Below are positions 1-10,639 of a stretch of 64,000 bases of DNA, one piece after another. How positions within the stretch are numbered: the first letter of the stretch is position 1; each line of letters opens with the position of its first letter. A program made the translations under genes and the position numbers. The stretch lies in NCBI RefSeq assembly GCF_921293095.1, contig NC_060247.1, positions 55,153,111-55,217,110 of the forward strand, read 5' to 3'. This DNA is from Ischnura elegans (Eukaryota; Arthropoda; Insecta; Odonata; Coenagrionidae). The notes under the pieces are model-generated. The model worked only from the letters and a program-made list of their open reading frames with translations, had not been told where the DNA came from and searched no databases.

Positions 1-2
1 AG

Positions 3-362
3 AACCCTATTACACTTCCCCTGGCGGAAGTCGAACTAGTAGGTAAATTTGGACGCGTGTTTGGGAAGGCAGCTGTAGTCAGACGCGAGCTGGATCGCGG
101 CATATATTTGCTGGGAAACCAAACGGCAAAGCTTGTAGAAGAGGCAAGGAAGCAAATGCCAGAGCCAGAGTGGGTGTGTGCGGTTCAGACCAGGGCAATG
201 AAAAGACGTGAAGAGAGAGAGAAAGATGAGCAGGAAATTGCACTTCAGGAATCCATGGAATCCATTATTGAAGAAAATGGCATAGAAGAGAACATACAAA
301 CAAGAGTAGAAGAAAAAAAGGACAAGCTATTCCCGAAATATCCATATCGCGCGAAGAATTAG
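3..362 (+). pseudogene. pol fragment: end of protease region and linker, frameshifted
   Basis: An open frame enters from the left edge. It reads through a segment resembling the C-terminal part of Gypsy proteases (FGRVFGKAAV region) and then a charged, Glu/Lys-rich linker, ending at 360-362. The linker continues in a different frame (from about 332, reading EISISREEL), which runs into the integrase. The frame change falls near an A-run at about 311-319, so a single-base indel there is the likely break. The protease catalytic motif is not in the window, so the assignment rests on position and weak resemblance. Confidence 0.6.
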
Positions 363-3157
363 TACGAACTCAGAAGGAGGATAAAACTTTAAATGCATGT
401 TTCCAGAAGGTAAAAGAGACAAATGTCGATTCAGAAGAAGGATATTTTTTAAATGAAGGATTGCTAATTCTGAGGAAGAAAGAACGATTAGAAGAATACA
501 AGGAGCTCATTGTCGTACCGAATGATTTACGTGAGAGATTGCTATACTTATCTCATGAAGCAACGTTGTCGCATTTAGGCGTGAAAAAGACAAGAGATCA
601 GCTGTTAAGGTACTTCTTTTGGCCTGGTTGTTGCTCAGATGTTGAAAAATATGTACGATCTTGTGATTCCTGTCAACGTGCAGGAAAAAGTGGAGAGCGG
701 AGGAAAGCACCTCTGATGTTAGTCCCAGTGATTTCCGAGGTCATGAGTAAAATAAACATTGATGTTTGTGGACCATTGCCGGAGTCAAGAAAGGGAAATA
801 AATATATACTCACTGCTCTTTGTTTGGCATCGAAATATCCTGATGCAATGCCAATGGCAGAGACAACGTCTCGAACCATAATTGATACCTTGCTAGAGCT
901 ATTCAGCAGATGGGGTTTTCCTAAATAATTACAAACAGATCGAGGTTCTTATTTTGTGAGTACCTTGACTACAGAATTTTTTGAAAGAGCAGGTATTCAT
1001 GTTGTACATAGTTCTGTACAACATCCCCAGAGTAACCCCGTAGAAAGGTTTCACCGAACCTTGAAGAGAATACTACGCGCACTCTGCTTCGAGCGAGGAC
1101 AAGATTGGGAGAAATGTTTGCCTGGGGCACTCTTCGCAATCCGGACTGCCGTTTCTGAAACTAGTGGGTTTTCGCCCGCCGAATTAGTCCATGGAAGAAA
1201 CCTTCGGACGCCGTTGACGTTAGTCTATGAGTCCTGGATGAGACCAGAAGAACAAGAAACTCCTTCAGCTGAATACGTACTAAATCTAATAAATCGACTG
1301 AAGAAATGTCAAGAAGTGGCATCGGAGAAAGAAGAAAACGAGCGAGTGAAAAGAAAAGGTTATTACGATCGAAAAGCCATCAGTAGATCCTTTGAACCGG
1401 GAGATATGGTCCTTGTGTTAAATTCTAACCGAATAAATAAGTTAGATGTCCATTGGATAGGACCCGGTGAAGCATTACGGAAGTTGTCCGATACAAACTA
1501 CATCGTAACTCTACCGGGAAAATGTGGTCGTGATGACAGGAGTAAAGTGTACCATATTAATATGCTTAAGAGATACTTTACCAGAGAAGGGGTAGTTAAT
1601 TATTTAAGCGCACTGGCTACTCAAGTGGCCCCTGATTTGGAGATAGAAATCCCAGAGATTTCCGGGAAGGAACAATATGAAAACTGGCCCGAAAGCGCAA
1701 ATCTATCCAAAGAGCTAACGGAAACACAAGCAAGTAACTTGAAAAATCTTTTGAAGACATTCAAGGACATGTTCTCTGTAAAATCAGGATTAACTCATCT
1801 GGTAACCCATGACATCGAGTTGATTGACAAAAATCCAATACAACAAAGGCCGTACAGGATGTCGCCAAGGCAAAAAGATATCCTTGAAACAGAGATAAAG
1901 GCGATGTTGGAAGGAGGCATTATTGAAGAAGGTGAATCAGAGTTTACTTCTCCTATGATTTTAGTGGAAGTTCCCGGCCGAGATCCTCGGCCATGTATCG
2001 ATTACCGGAAAATAAATAAGAAAATTAAGACCGAGTATTTCCCAATACCGAATATCGAAGCGAGAATTGAGTCGGTGGCAAGAGCGAATTATATAACAGT
2101 CCTAGATCAAGCGAAAGGATATTGGCAAATCCCTTTGACTCCGAGGGCGCAGCATATCGCAGCATTTGTAACTCCTTCAGGAACATATCGGCCGTTGCGC
2201 ATGCCATTTGGCCTTAAGAATGCACCATATTTTTTTAGTAAATTGATGAAAAGGCTGTTGAAAGGATGCGAGAATTTTGCATTGCCTTACCTAGATGACA
2301 CTGCTGTATTTTCACAAAACTGGGATGAACATCTCATCCACTTGCGGGAAGTATTGAATAGAATCAATGAAGCCGGCATCACGCTGAAACCAAGCAAGTG
2401 TTATTTTGCTCAGAATTCGGTAAAGTATTTGGGCCATGTAGTGGGAAAAGGGAAAATGACTCAGAGTGAACTGAAGATTAAAGCAATAATCGATTTTCCC
2501 ACACCAGAAACTAAAACAGACATCAGAGCTTTCATCGGAATATGCAATTATTACAGGAAATATATACCCATATTCGCAACTATTGCAGCTCCGTTAACAT
2601 CGCTTACTCAAGGAAAGTCCAAAAAAGGGAAGATTCTTTGGACGGTAGACTGTGAGGAAGCTTTCGTTACTTTGAAAGATAAGCTTAGCAGTGGACCAGT
2701 GCTGCGAGCTCCAGACTTTACCAAGGAATTTTTAATACAAACTGATGCTTCAGATGAAGGCATTGGAGTAGTCCTGTCGCAAGTAGATCAGGAAGGCGAA
2801 GAACATCCTATCTTATACCTAAGCCGAAAGTTAAAAGGGGCTGAAAAAAATTACAGTACTACTGAGAAAGAATGTGCTGCAATTTTATGGGCAGTAAAGC
2901 GCCTTCATTGTTATCTTGATGGACAAGAAAAATTTCGTATTCAGACGGATCATAACCCGATTACTTGGCTTCACTCAGCCGCCAGTAGTAACCCAAGATT
3001 AATGAGATGGGCGTTAACATTACAAAACTATAATTACAGTATGGAATACAGGAAAGGCAGAGATAATCAAAATGCTGATAGCTTAAGTAGATCTATTCAG
3101 AGAAACGTCACTGAGGTAGAGACGGTGTCGGGCTTGGGCACTTGCCTTTCAGATTAA
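332..3157 (+). pseudogene. pol: Gypsy-type pol: integrase, reverse transcriptase, RNase H (one internal stop)
   Basis: One frame runs from about 332 to 3157, broken only by TAA at 926-928. In order it holds the integrase HHCC zinc module (about 551-680, ending CDSCQ), the integrase core with acidic residues at codons 761 (NIDVCGP), 938 (TDRG) and 1043 (NPVERFHR), and a GPY/F-like module near 1405-1590. The Gypsy reverse transcriptase follows, with catalytic YLDD near 2290, and then RNase H with Asp/Glu/Asp positions in QTDASDEG, STTEKECAAI and QTDHNPITW. The three integrase acidic residues are present; 34 residues separate the second and third, close to the usual 35. Integrase, RT and RNase H run on without a seam, so the unusual order is native and not a rearrangement. 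The stop at 926 lies inside the integrase core. Confidence 0.92.
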
Positions 3158-3192
3158 ATTAAACAGAACTTCTTTGAAATAATTTCGTTCTT

Positions 3193-3206
3193 AAGGGGGA
3201 AGAAGG
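3193..3206 (+). other. Polypurine tract of the LTR retrotransposon
   Basis: Fourteen purines (AAGGGGGAAGAAGG) lie one base before the LTR start. This is the expected position of the plus-strand DNA primer in LTR retrotransposons. Confidence 0.85.
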
Positions 3207-3207
3207 C

Positions 3208-3415
3208 TGTAACGCCGTCATATTTGTGTTTATTTACTTGATGTTATTGATAAAATTGTTGCTATATTTGTGTTTATTTACTTGATGTTATTGATAAAAT
3301 TGTTGCTACGAGGAGGTTGTTAGTAGTGGTTGTTGACTGTAAGTAAAGGAGAGATTGTGTGGCGTTAAAAAGATATATGAAACAAAAGAGCGATATTAGC
3401 AAAGGTGGCGTTACA
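3208..3415 (+). repeat. 3' LTR of the Gypsy-type element (208 bp)
   Basis: The LTR begins TGTAACGCC and ends GGCGTTACA, a perfect 9-bp inverted terminal repeat with canonical TG...CA ends. It directly follows the polypurine tract. Flank A begins at 3416 (CCCTTGCAAAACTC) and matches the uninterrupted paralogue from 23184. That supports the right boundary and shows the insertion is absent from the other unit. Inside the LTR a 44-bp unit is perfectly duplicated in tandem (3221-3264 and 3265-3308). The 5' LTR is outside the window, so a duplicated target site cannot be checked. Confidence 0.9.
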
Positions 3416-6399
3416 CCCTTGCAAAACTCTAGCAACCAGCAAAAGGTTCAACACTATGACTGGCAGCAGCGCCACAATGTCAGAGACACGGCAACGACCG
3501 TTAGCGCGGCACAGACAACCTGGCTGTAGAACAGACCGGTTGGCCCTGCTACTCAACCTATGAAACAAACATGCCCTTAACCTTCGAGAAACTTTTACAC
3601 ATCTCCTTACACATAGGTAGAATGCAAAATAAACCTCGAACTTTTCCTAATTGACAGAAGTAAAATTCACTTAATCTGCTACAGGAGAAATTTCCCTCAG
3701 AATTTACCTTTGAATTTCCGGACCATTCAAAAGGGCATTGCGTAATCCAGGTTCTTAAATTCCCATGTTCATTCCTACGCAAGAACACGTGAATGTGTAC
3801 TGCAGCAATTTTCTAAGCTTCACGGCATCAGTTTTAATGTGTGATTACACTCTTATTAATGTGTGCCTTACAGCGTAACCAATACAAACATATAACTTAC
3901 GAAGCTCACGATCTCCTGTTACGATATTATCTTATAAGGAAGTACTAGCTATACCTACATATATGAAATAATTGTGTGAGAGTAAAATGTGAATTCTTTC
4001 AGTAGGGGCCGGAAGCTTGAACGCGATGCTACACGCACTGGCCCAATGCTACTCAAAAGTGAAATCTTCATCGGGGATAAGGGGAATTTATTGAATCAAA
4101 TTAGGAAAATAAACTCTGTATAAGATTCAATGGTTATTTTAAGCTTATTTCCTTATTTCTTTTTCAAAACAACGAATTTTTAAGAGAGAAGTACTTCAAA
4201 ATGGGGTCAGCAATAAGAAATCACTTTTCTATCCTCACAAAAAACTTCCTTTGTTATCTAGACTTCTAGACGAAGCGGTTCATTGTTAACGAAGTCACGG
4301 CAGCATGTGAAAACAATCCCCATAGGAGGATTTTCGTGGTTTCCCTCAAACGAGATGCTAAAAGTGACAGCGTAGGACGAAGAATGTAAACTAACTAAGG
4401 CTCTGGATGATACTCGCATATTGTTGACGACAAAGGCTGAGGCACGAACACATTCGAGAAAATACCGTCCTACATCTAGCGAATTGTCATGAGCATTAAC
4501 GATTGCATGAAGAGGGGATATGGCTCACCAGCATCCTCACCAGACACTACAGGATTTCTGAGAAACACCTTGCGTTATTTATACTCTGAGTTAAGTGTAC
4601 GTGCACCCACTCGATTGAGATCGTAAATTACACATTCAAAAATCTGTAATTTAACTTGGGGCGAGCTCTGCCCTTTGTTATTGCAGGCAAATTCGGGTTG
4701 AATTTCGGAGATATTCATAGTACAATTGAAGAATTGATCAAAAACTCCTTTGAGAGTTTTCAAATTGTGAAACTGCGAGAGAAATTGTAATTAAATTTAA
4801 ACATTGCTTTTCACTCAATTCTTCACCATTATTAACGATATTATTCGAAATCTTAAATAAAAAAGGATTATAATGTCTCGTCAATTTATATAGAGAAAAC
4901 TTGGCCGCAGTAAGAGCCCGCTAATACCTTTTAGGTGTGCAAGAGAAGGTTGGATAACATTACAGTATTCCGTTGAGTGGAGATATCCCTAGGGCAGGCT
5001 TCAGAATAAAAGATGGAAGCATTTTAGGTGGGCATCCACGGGTAAGAGACAGTTGGTTCCATTAAGGAAATAGAACACCAAGAGTTTTAAACTGTGGTAT
5101 ATAGTGGCTATTTTTGACCATAAAAAATTGCAAAATAGCTTTGAGTTAAAAAAAAAAACATTTCTTCAGCACCCGATCTGCACTGGTTTTCTAAAGCTTA
5201 AGATCTAGGTACTTCACTCTCTTGTACACTATCTAATCACCATTAATTTTCGACACCCCTCGAATGCTTTCCTCCCTTTCCCCCCATGCTTTACAACTTT
5301 TCTTCTCTTCTGAACCATTACCGAATTGTTAAATAACCACGTGTATCATTTCCAATAAGTTTAATTCATCATTCGGGAGAAAAATTACCATGCCCTCAAT
5401 ATTTTACAGCAACTTTGTTTAAATCTCGATTTTGCAAAAGGAAAGTGGGTTCTTACAAAAAAGTTATTGCACCAGAAGAAATAATAATCGCTTGAATCTG
5501 CCACTGCATTGGCAAAATATATACGCTTGATTTTATCTGACTGACTACCTATATAGAATTGATTTCTGTTACGATAGTCGGTCTCTTATCAAGAGACCGG
5601 TTTTATGGGAAAAGGTACAGCTCACTGAAGGTAACACCCATGGGAATCTTTAAGTCCTATGTTATCTGTTTATTTGTGTATGGATCATGTAGTTTCCCAT
5701 GACATTTGGTACCAATAAATATATATTATTTTAATAGTGCAACGAACCGTTTGCAGCGGTTTTTTATGTGAAAATATCTCGATAGTATATATCACCCCTT
5801 AACCTAAGGGCTTTTATACCGTGGCATGGAAAAGAAAATAGAGACAAATTTTATAAAATCAGCGTCATATTACAATTCTATTGAACAATATAATTTATCA
5901 TAGGAAATGTAAAGATGGAGATAAAACATTATTAGATGAACGTAGTGATAATCATCATGATGCCATTCCATGCACCAAATTTAATACACGTTAATTTTAA
6001 ACTAAGCTACGACTACCGACGCGTTCATAAAAAATATTAGCCGAACGAAATATACCAAGATAACAAAGGCTATGGCCATTTTTATAAGTATAAGAACCTA
6101 CGTGTGGGGGAAACTTGCAGAAAATAGCGCAGAGTATCCAATATGACTGTTTTTTTTTACGATAAAAATTAGAGTAATACTATGATGAAAGTAAACTCGA
6201 CTGCGTTGAGATGCTTGAGTTATGACTTTTTAAGTTTTACTACGGTTGCGACACATAGATGCCCTAAAAAGTAAATCAATATTAAAGAGCGATAACCTGA
6301 TCCAATATTTCAGAGCGTTCAACCGCAATATGTGATATAAAACATTCATAACACACTGCACTGGGCGGTAGATTCCGCTACAAGGTATATGTGTCGGTA

Positions 6400-6800
6400 A
6401 ATAGGCTATAGGACGATAAATAGGTAGGTAAATAGGCTGAGAAATATTTTCGTGAATTGACCGAGTATAACCTCCTGAAATTGTGATAATGGTAATACTT
6501 TTTAATATTAATGATGATATATATCATGAAAATGATTGATCGTTGCAAAATAAATGTTAAGCACAAAAGAAAACAGTTATATGCATTCGCATGAAATTTT
6601 ATTGATCCATGCGATCGCCCAATTAGAAATTTGAGTTGATGAATGTTGGTTGGAGAGTTTGTTATTCAGTCGTAAAGCATGCACTTTAAGATGATATAGG
6701 AGGACTGTTTCTTTTTTTCAACCTTCGATGGGCTTTGAACAGAAGACGAATTAAGTGATCAAATTTGTTGTTGGTTGTTATTTAGTAACAAAACATGAGA
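6400..6800 (-). repeat. Second copy of the mariner 3' end and its flank
   Basis: The segment resembles 9660-9900. Both contain GAAATATT near the left, CCTGAAATTGTGA, and then the landmark GATGGGCTTTGAACAGAAGA (6729 / 9842). At 9842 that landmark lies at the C-terminal end of a decayed mariner transposase on the minus strand. This copy therefore looks like the terminal part of another, or duplicated, mariner-type element. It is also present in flank A' near 26720-27120. Confidence 0.5.
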
Positions 6801-8039
6801 TGAAGAGTTTTAGATGATATATTATAAAGGTAGGTCCGAATTAAAACTGACTGGGCTGCATCGCTTCACAATCATACTTCCGGAACGCAAGTTCGGGCCA
6901 GTCTGGCTTTTGAGTGATGCGGAATTTGACGATATTGAGGTTAAGGTTGTGAGATGAAAATGGTGGACAATGATTGATGATGACACCAAAATATCAGGAG
7001 TTATTTAGTGTGAACGTCATTAGAAATCCAAGACCTCTCCATCAAATTCACGTTGGTCAGGTTGAAGCCCCCGTCGAATGAGAAAGCTAGCTTACAGCAT
7101 TAACAACTTAGTCTCAAAACATCAGCAGTAGGTACCTTAATTGGCAATTTTAAATGGAAGTAAGAGAGTCATTTTTCTTATTTTCAACAATAAATCTCTT
7201 TAATATGATTTGGAGATAAATTAAACTCAAGACAAATACCACTTAAAGCTCTTTTGCTAATAAGGAAGGGTTAATAAACCTGAGGTCATCTAAATTTGTC
7301 TAATAATATAGCATACTCTACGTAATAGATAGAGCGATGTTATATTTTTTGCCATTTTTCAGGAAAAAGTCACTAAATCTTATATATATAAAAGAAAGTC
7401 GAAAATCGTGTCAGTTAGAACACTTATAACTCGAGAACGGCTGCACCGATTTCCATTAGATTTGGTTCTTTGGATTCGTCTCAGGCGGGGTTAACATATA
7501 GGCCATTAAAAAAAGGATAATTTCACACAAAAAATTCATCTCTTTCCTATGGGCATGCTTTTAGGAGTTATAGTAACACAACAATTGATAAGTCGGTCAA
7601 AACTACAAATTAAGTAATTTGTTTTGTTTTTACCACTTAAATAACTGAATTTAGTAACAATATAACATTTTAATTACTAAATATATTCAAAATATTAATT
7701 AAATTGAAATTACATTTTTAAAATTTAATTCGAGCTGATTATAAGCCCAGACGTGGCCCAGCTCGAGTTGACACTTCACTACCGTGTTTGTAAACAAATC
7801 TCCAAGCAATTGTTGACAAACGGTAATGTCCGTGTTCCTGTCTAGGAATCGAGTAGTTTTAACTCATTTCCTTGGAATGATTGCAAATTAGTTTCAGTGA
7901 GCTCATCAACAAAGAGTTCCAGAATATGATTGATCACCAAAAGAATCAAAGATGGTTGATTTAGCGAGCAAGAACGAAGATGTGGATGACTAAAACGAGG
8001 TAAATTCAAATAGTTCGTACTCTGCATGGATTCGAATCT

Positions 8040-8513
8040 TTTAAATGTGTAACAAACGAAGACGAAATCACCAACTATCTATCTGAATATTTTAAGTCCT
8101 TGGACTTACCTGGCTTACCAAGGCACGATTTACAGAAAAATGTAGTTTCTGTGCTCATGATCTTTCGAAGCCTAAACCAACCATAACTATCCAACGGAAC
8201 GTGTTTGATCATTAAAAAAATTGGTGATGAATGTGATTCACGCAACTTTACTCAAAGGAAAATTCAAAGGTTAGGAAGTCCTCATTCCGTAGATTCCATG
8301 ATCTCAACTCATATGCCCTTTTGAGCTTAAACGTATTCAATTTACAATTCGTGTTGCATTCGTGATAACGATTAAAAAATCGCATGGTCATTCTTTCAGT
8401 TTTTGTGTTGTTTGTGCTCATGTGCTAATGAAAACCCATGATTTTCTCATGGTCAATATAGCGTGCTATGTTCACGAGTCGATAAACCATCCTCTGTATT
8501 TCTTCCTTCGCTT
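8040..8513 (+). pseudogene. Remnant of Helitron helicase C-terminus
   Basis: Stop-interrupted reading of this strand gives LPGLPRHDLQKNVVSVLM and LSNGTCLIIKKIGDE (about 8105-8235), then KKSHGHSFSF and a degenerate HGQ...SRV-type stretch (8370-8480). These match the order of the last helicase blocks (domains V-VI) of RepHel proteins. Frameshifts and stops lie between the blocks. The remnant is cut at its 3' end by the nested TIR element that starts at 8514. Confidence 0.65.
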
Positions 8514-8799
8514 CAAGTGCGTAGCTAGGATAGGGGGTTTTGGGCGCAGCTAATACCACGGGTCTGTAGGGTATAGAAAACTCGCTAAGGTAGGCGGGAA
8601 GTGTGGGGGCACTTCCCCCAGACATTTTTTAAGATAAATGGTTCAAAATAGTGGGTTTTGTGGCTGTGTGAATAGTTAAATATGTTTTGTTTGTTAGTCA
8701 TCCGTCCCCCTAATATTAATAACAAAATCTTTCATAAAAAAATTCTCTAAGCTCTTGGGTGGGGTTTATCCCCCAAAACCTCCCCTCGCTGCGTCACTG
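8514..8799. mobile_element. hAT-like MITE nested in the Helitron (286 bp)
   Basis: The ends are imperfect inverted repeats: CAAGTGCGTAGCTAGG... on the left, and CAGTGACGCAGCGAGG on the reverse complement of the right. Flanks CTTCGCTT (8506-8513) and CTTTGCTT (8800-8807) agree at 7 of 8 bases, consistent with the 8-bp target duplication of hAT elements. The same element sits at the same place in the second Helitron (43192-43481), so it entered an ancestral Helitron before that family spread. Confidence 0.7.
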
Positions 8800-9797
8800 C
8801 TTTGCTTCGCTATATTTATTTAGCTTCATCCGCTTCATCTTGCGCCTGATAACAAAACAGAAACTGTTGTTTCTTAGAAGGTGCTTGACGCAAGACATTA
8901 AACCCGAATGTGTAGGGCTCACCGTGGTGCGTTTACGCATGCAGTACGTTTACGCAGTGCATTTTTTCCAAACAGAGATACTAAAACTGGCGCGCCTCAA
9001 GTCATTTAATGCGAATGCTGCTTCATAGGGTCTTTTCTTGCATGATTTTGAGCATCAGTCAAGCGTCGGTCGGGGGTCGTGTCAACCTGCCCCCTGAATG
9101 GGCCAAGTGTATGCAACAGACTTGGACCTAAAAACATTTTTTTAAAGCTAATAACGCAAATAGCCAACAACTGAATGCGTATAATTTTTATTCCATGAAC
9201 TGCTTTATTAACCCACAATGCCCAAAATTTCTTAAGCTAAAACGTAAGAAAATTTGTTGAAAAAAATCCGCGTAAACGTGCTCCGATTCACACTATGAAG
9301 ATTCAATAAAGAAAATATCTTTCTGACAAGCAATTTTGGTACTCATTTACGTATTTTTATATAATTTGTATCCTTATTTTATTATAATAAATTAAACATG
9401 ATTAAAAACGATACAGCCGCTCTTGATTTATAAATGGTGTAAGTAAACTGTAAGTTCATTGATTGTTAGGCGGTACGAAGTTCGCCGGGTCAGCTAGTAC
9501 ATTATAATTATAAATCCAGAAAGAAAGAAAAATTAATAAAAGAATGTTTGCAAGTAAAAAAAAATTATTTCCCTGTTTTCTTTCTTAAGTTTCTCCAGAT
9601 AAAAATTATACGTTAGGTAGCCTTGCAAATTTCGTCTTTGGATGCTAAAATCGATGGATATATTAGATGATAAATTAAAGAAATGGTAAATAGGTTGAGA
9701 AATATTATCGTTGATTGGCCTAGTACAACTTCCTGAAATTGTGACCATGGTAATAGTTTCTACTATTAACTATATAATAGATCGTGATAATGACTCA

Positions 9798-10330
9798 TCA
9801 TTGCAAAATAATTGCAAGCATTGTTTCTTTTTTCAACCTCCGATGGGCTTTGAACAGAAGACGAATTGATTGGTTAAAAATTATTTCGTTGTTAAATATT
9901 GTGCGCACTTGTGGTGTCCATTCAACATCATCGCCTCGGCGATTGAGGAATCGGTCGGGCCTATGGATAAGCTTTACTATACCTTCTTCGTAGGATGTTG
10001 GCGCCGATGACTTCCAATGAAGTTTGCCTTCGTTCTGAAGCTCACCGTCCTTTTGAAAACGCTTCGCGCCAAGCCACATACTAATTTTAGCGTAAAGATT
10101 GCAGGCACATACCTGTAGGTCGGCGTTTAACGGCTAGTGATCGAAAATATCCTATTGAAATTGCTCAAGAGGCAGTTGGGCTGCATAGGCGCTGAGATGA
10201 CGGGTGTTGTCATGGATCAGAACACTTCCAGAAGGTAACATGTCTCTTTTTTGTTTTGATTAGGGATGGACATATTGTTTTACACGATTTCCCACTCTAT
10301 CCACAGTGCATTAAAAAGTTCTATTCAATC
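9798..10330 (-). pseudogene. Decayed mariner-like transposase, C-terminal part (unit 1)
   Basis: On the minus strand, from high to low coordinates, the translation gives MLPSGSVLIHDNTRHLSA with the mariner HDN block, then a degenerate stretch where the third-acidic-residue block should be, then MWLGAKRFQKDGELQN, SYEEGIVKLIHR and FLNRRGDDVEW. That is the order of a mariner transposase C-terminus. At least two stops interrupt it between the HDN and WLG blocks. The N-terminal DNA-binding half is not recognisable. The same fossil is in the other unit at 28140-28600, so it predates the duplication. Confidence 0.8.
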
Positions 10331-10639
10331 GGAATAAAGGTCAATACAATACAATAGGTTTATACATGTCAATTCTGAAGCCATTCGGAGTATTTTCTGG
10401 GTGTCGCTCCGCAGTGCACACTTGGCGGGAAAAATCAATTGACGCAGTGTTGTTAACGAGATTGTCACTAACCTAATACTAACAACCTACTGTCAGAATT
10501 GGCTTCCGCGTGTGGGACGGTGGACGTGCAGTTGCCCTATTCGCACAGTACCCACCTGTCGCTTGCATGTTGTCTTTGCTCAGCGATCGTAGGCTGAAAA
10601 AAACCACCCTCGTATTATAAAAAAGAGGTCGACATTGGA

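Larger units (their letters stand above)
1..3207 (+). mobile_element. Gypsy-type LTR retrotransposon, internal region (5' part outside window), Gmr1-like domain order
   Basis: Seen: reading left to right, the tail of a protease-type domain, an integrase, a reverse transcriptase and an RNase H, then a polypurine tract and a 3' LTR. The RT and RNase H are of Ty3/Gypsy type, but the integrase lies upstream of the RT, as in Copia elements. Known: this order is the hallmark of the Gmr1 group of Gypsy-like elements, first described in deuterostomes. Gag, the protease active site and the 5' LTR would lie left of base 1. The copy is inactive: there is one frameshift near 311-319 and one nonsense codon at 926-928. 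No envelope gene is present, since only about 50 nt separate the RNase H stop from the LTR. Confidence 0.92.
7378..9497 (+). mobile_element. Helitron, about 2.1 kb, decayed, only in unit 1
   Basis: The element starts TCTTATATATATAAAAG and has the arthropod-Helitron 5' motif ACTCGAGAACGGCTGCACCG near 7431. It ends with a short GGCG...CGCC hairpin (9469-9486) followed by GGGTCAGCTAG, then host T. The paralogue at 27695-27705 reads straight through the site (CATTAGG then TACATTATAATTA). Insertion was therefore between A and T without target duplication, exactly as Helitrons insert. The Rep region is missing; only a corrupted C-terminal helicase segment remains, so this copy is non-autonomous. 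A TIR element is nested inside it. Confidence 0.9.
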
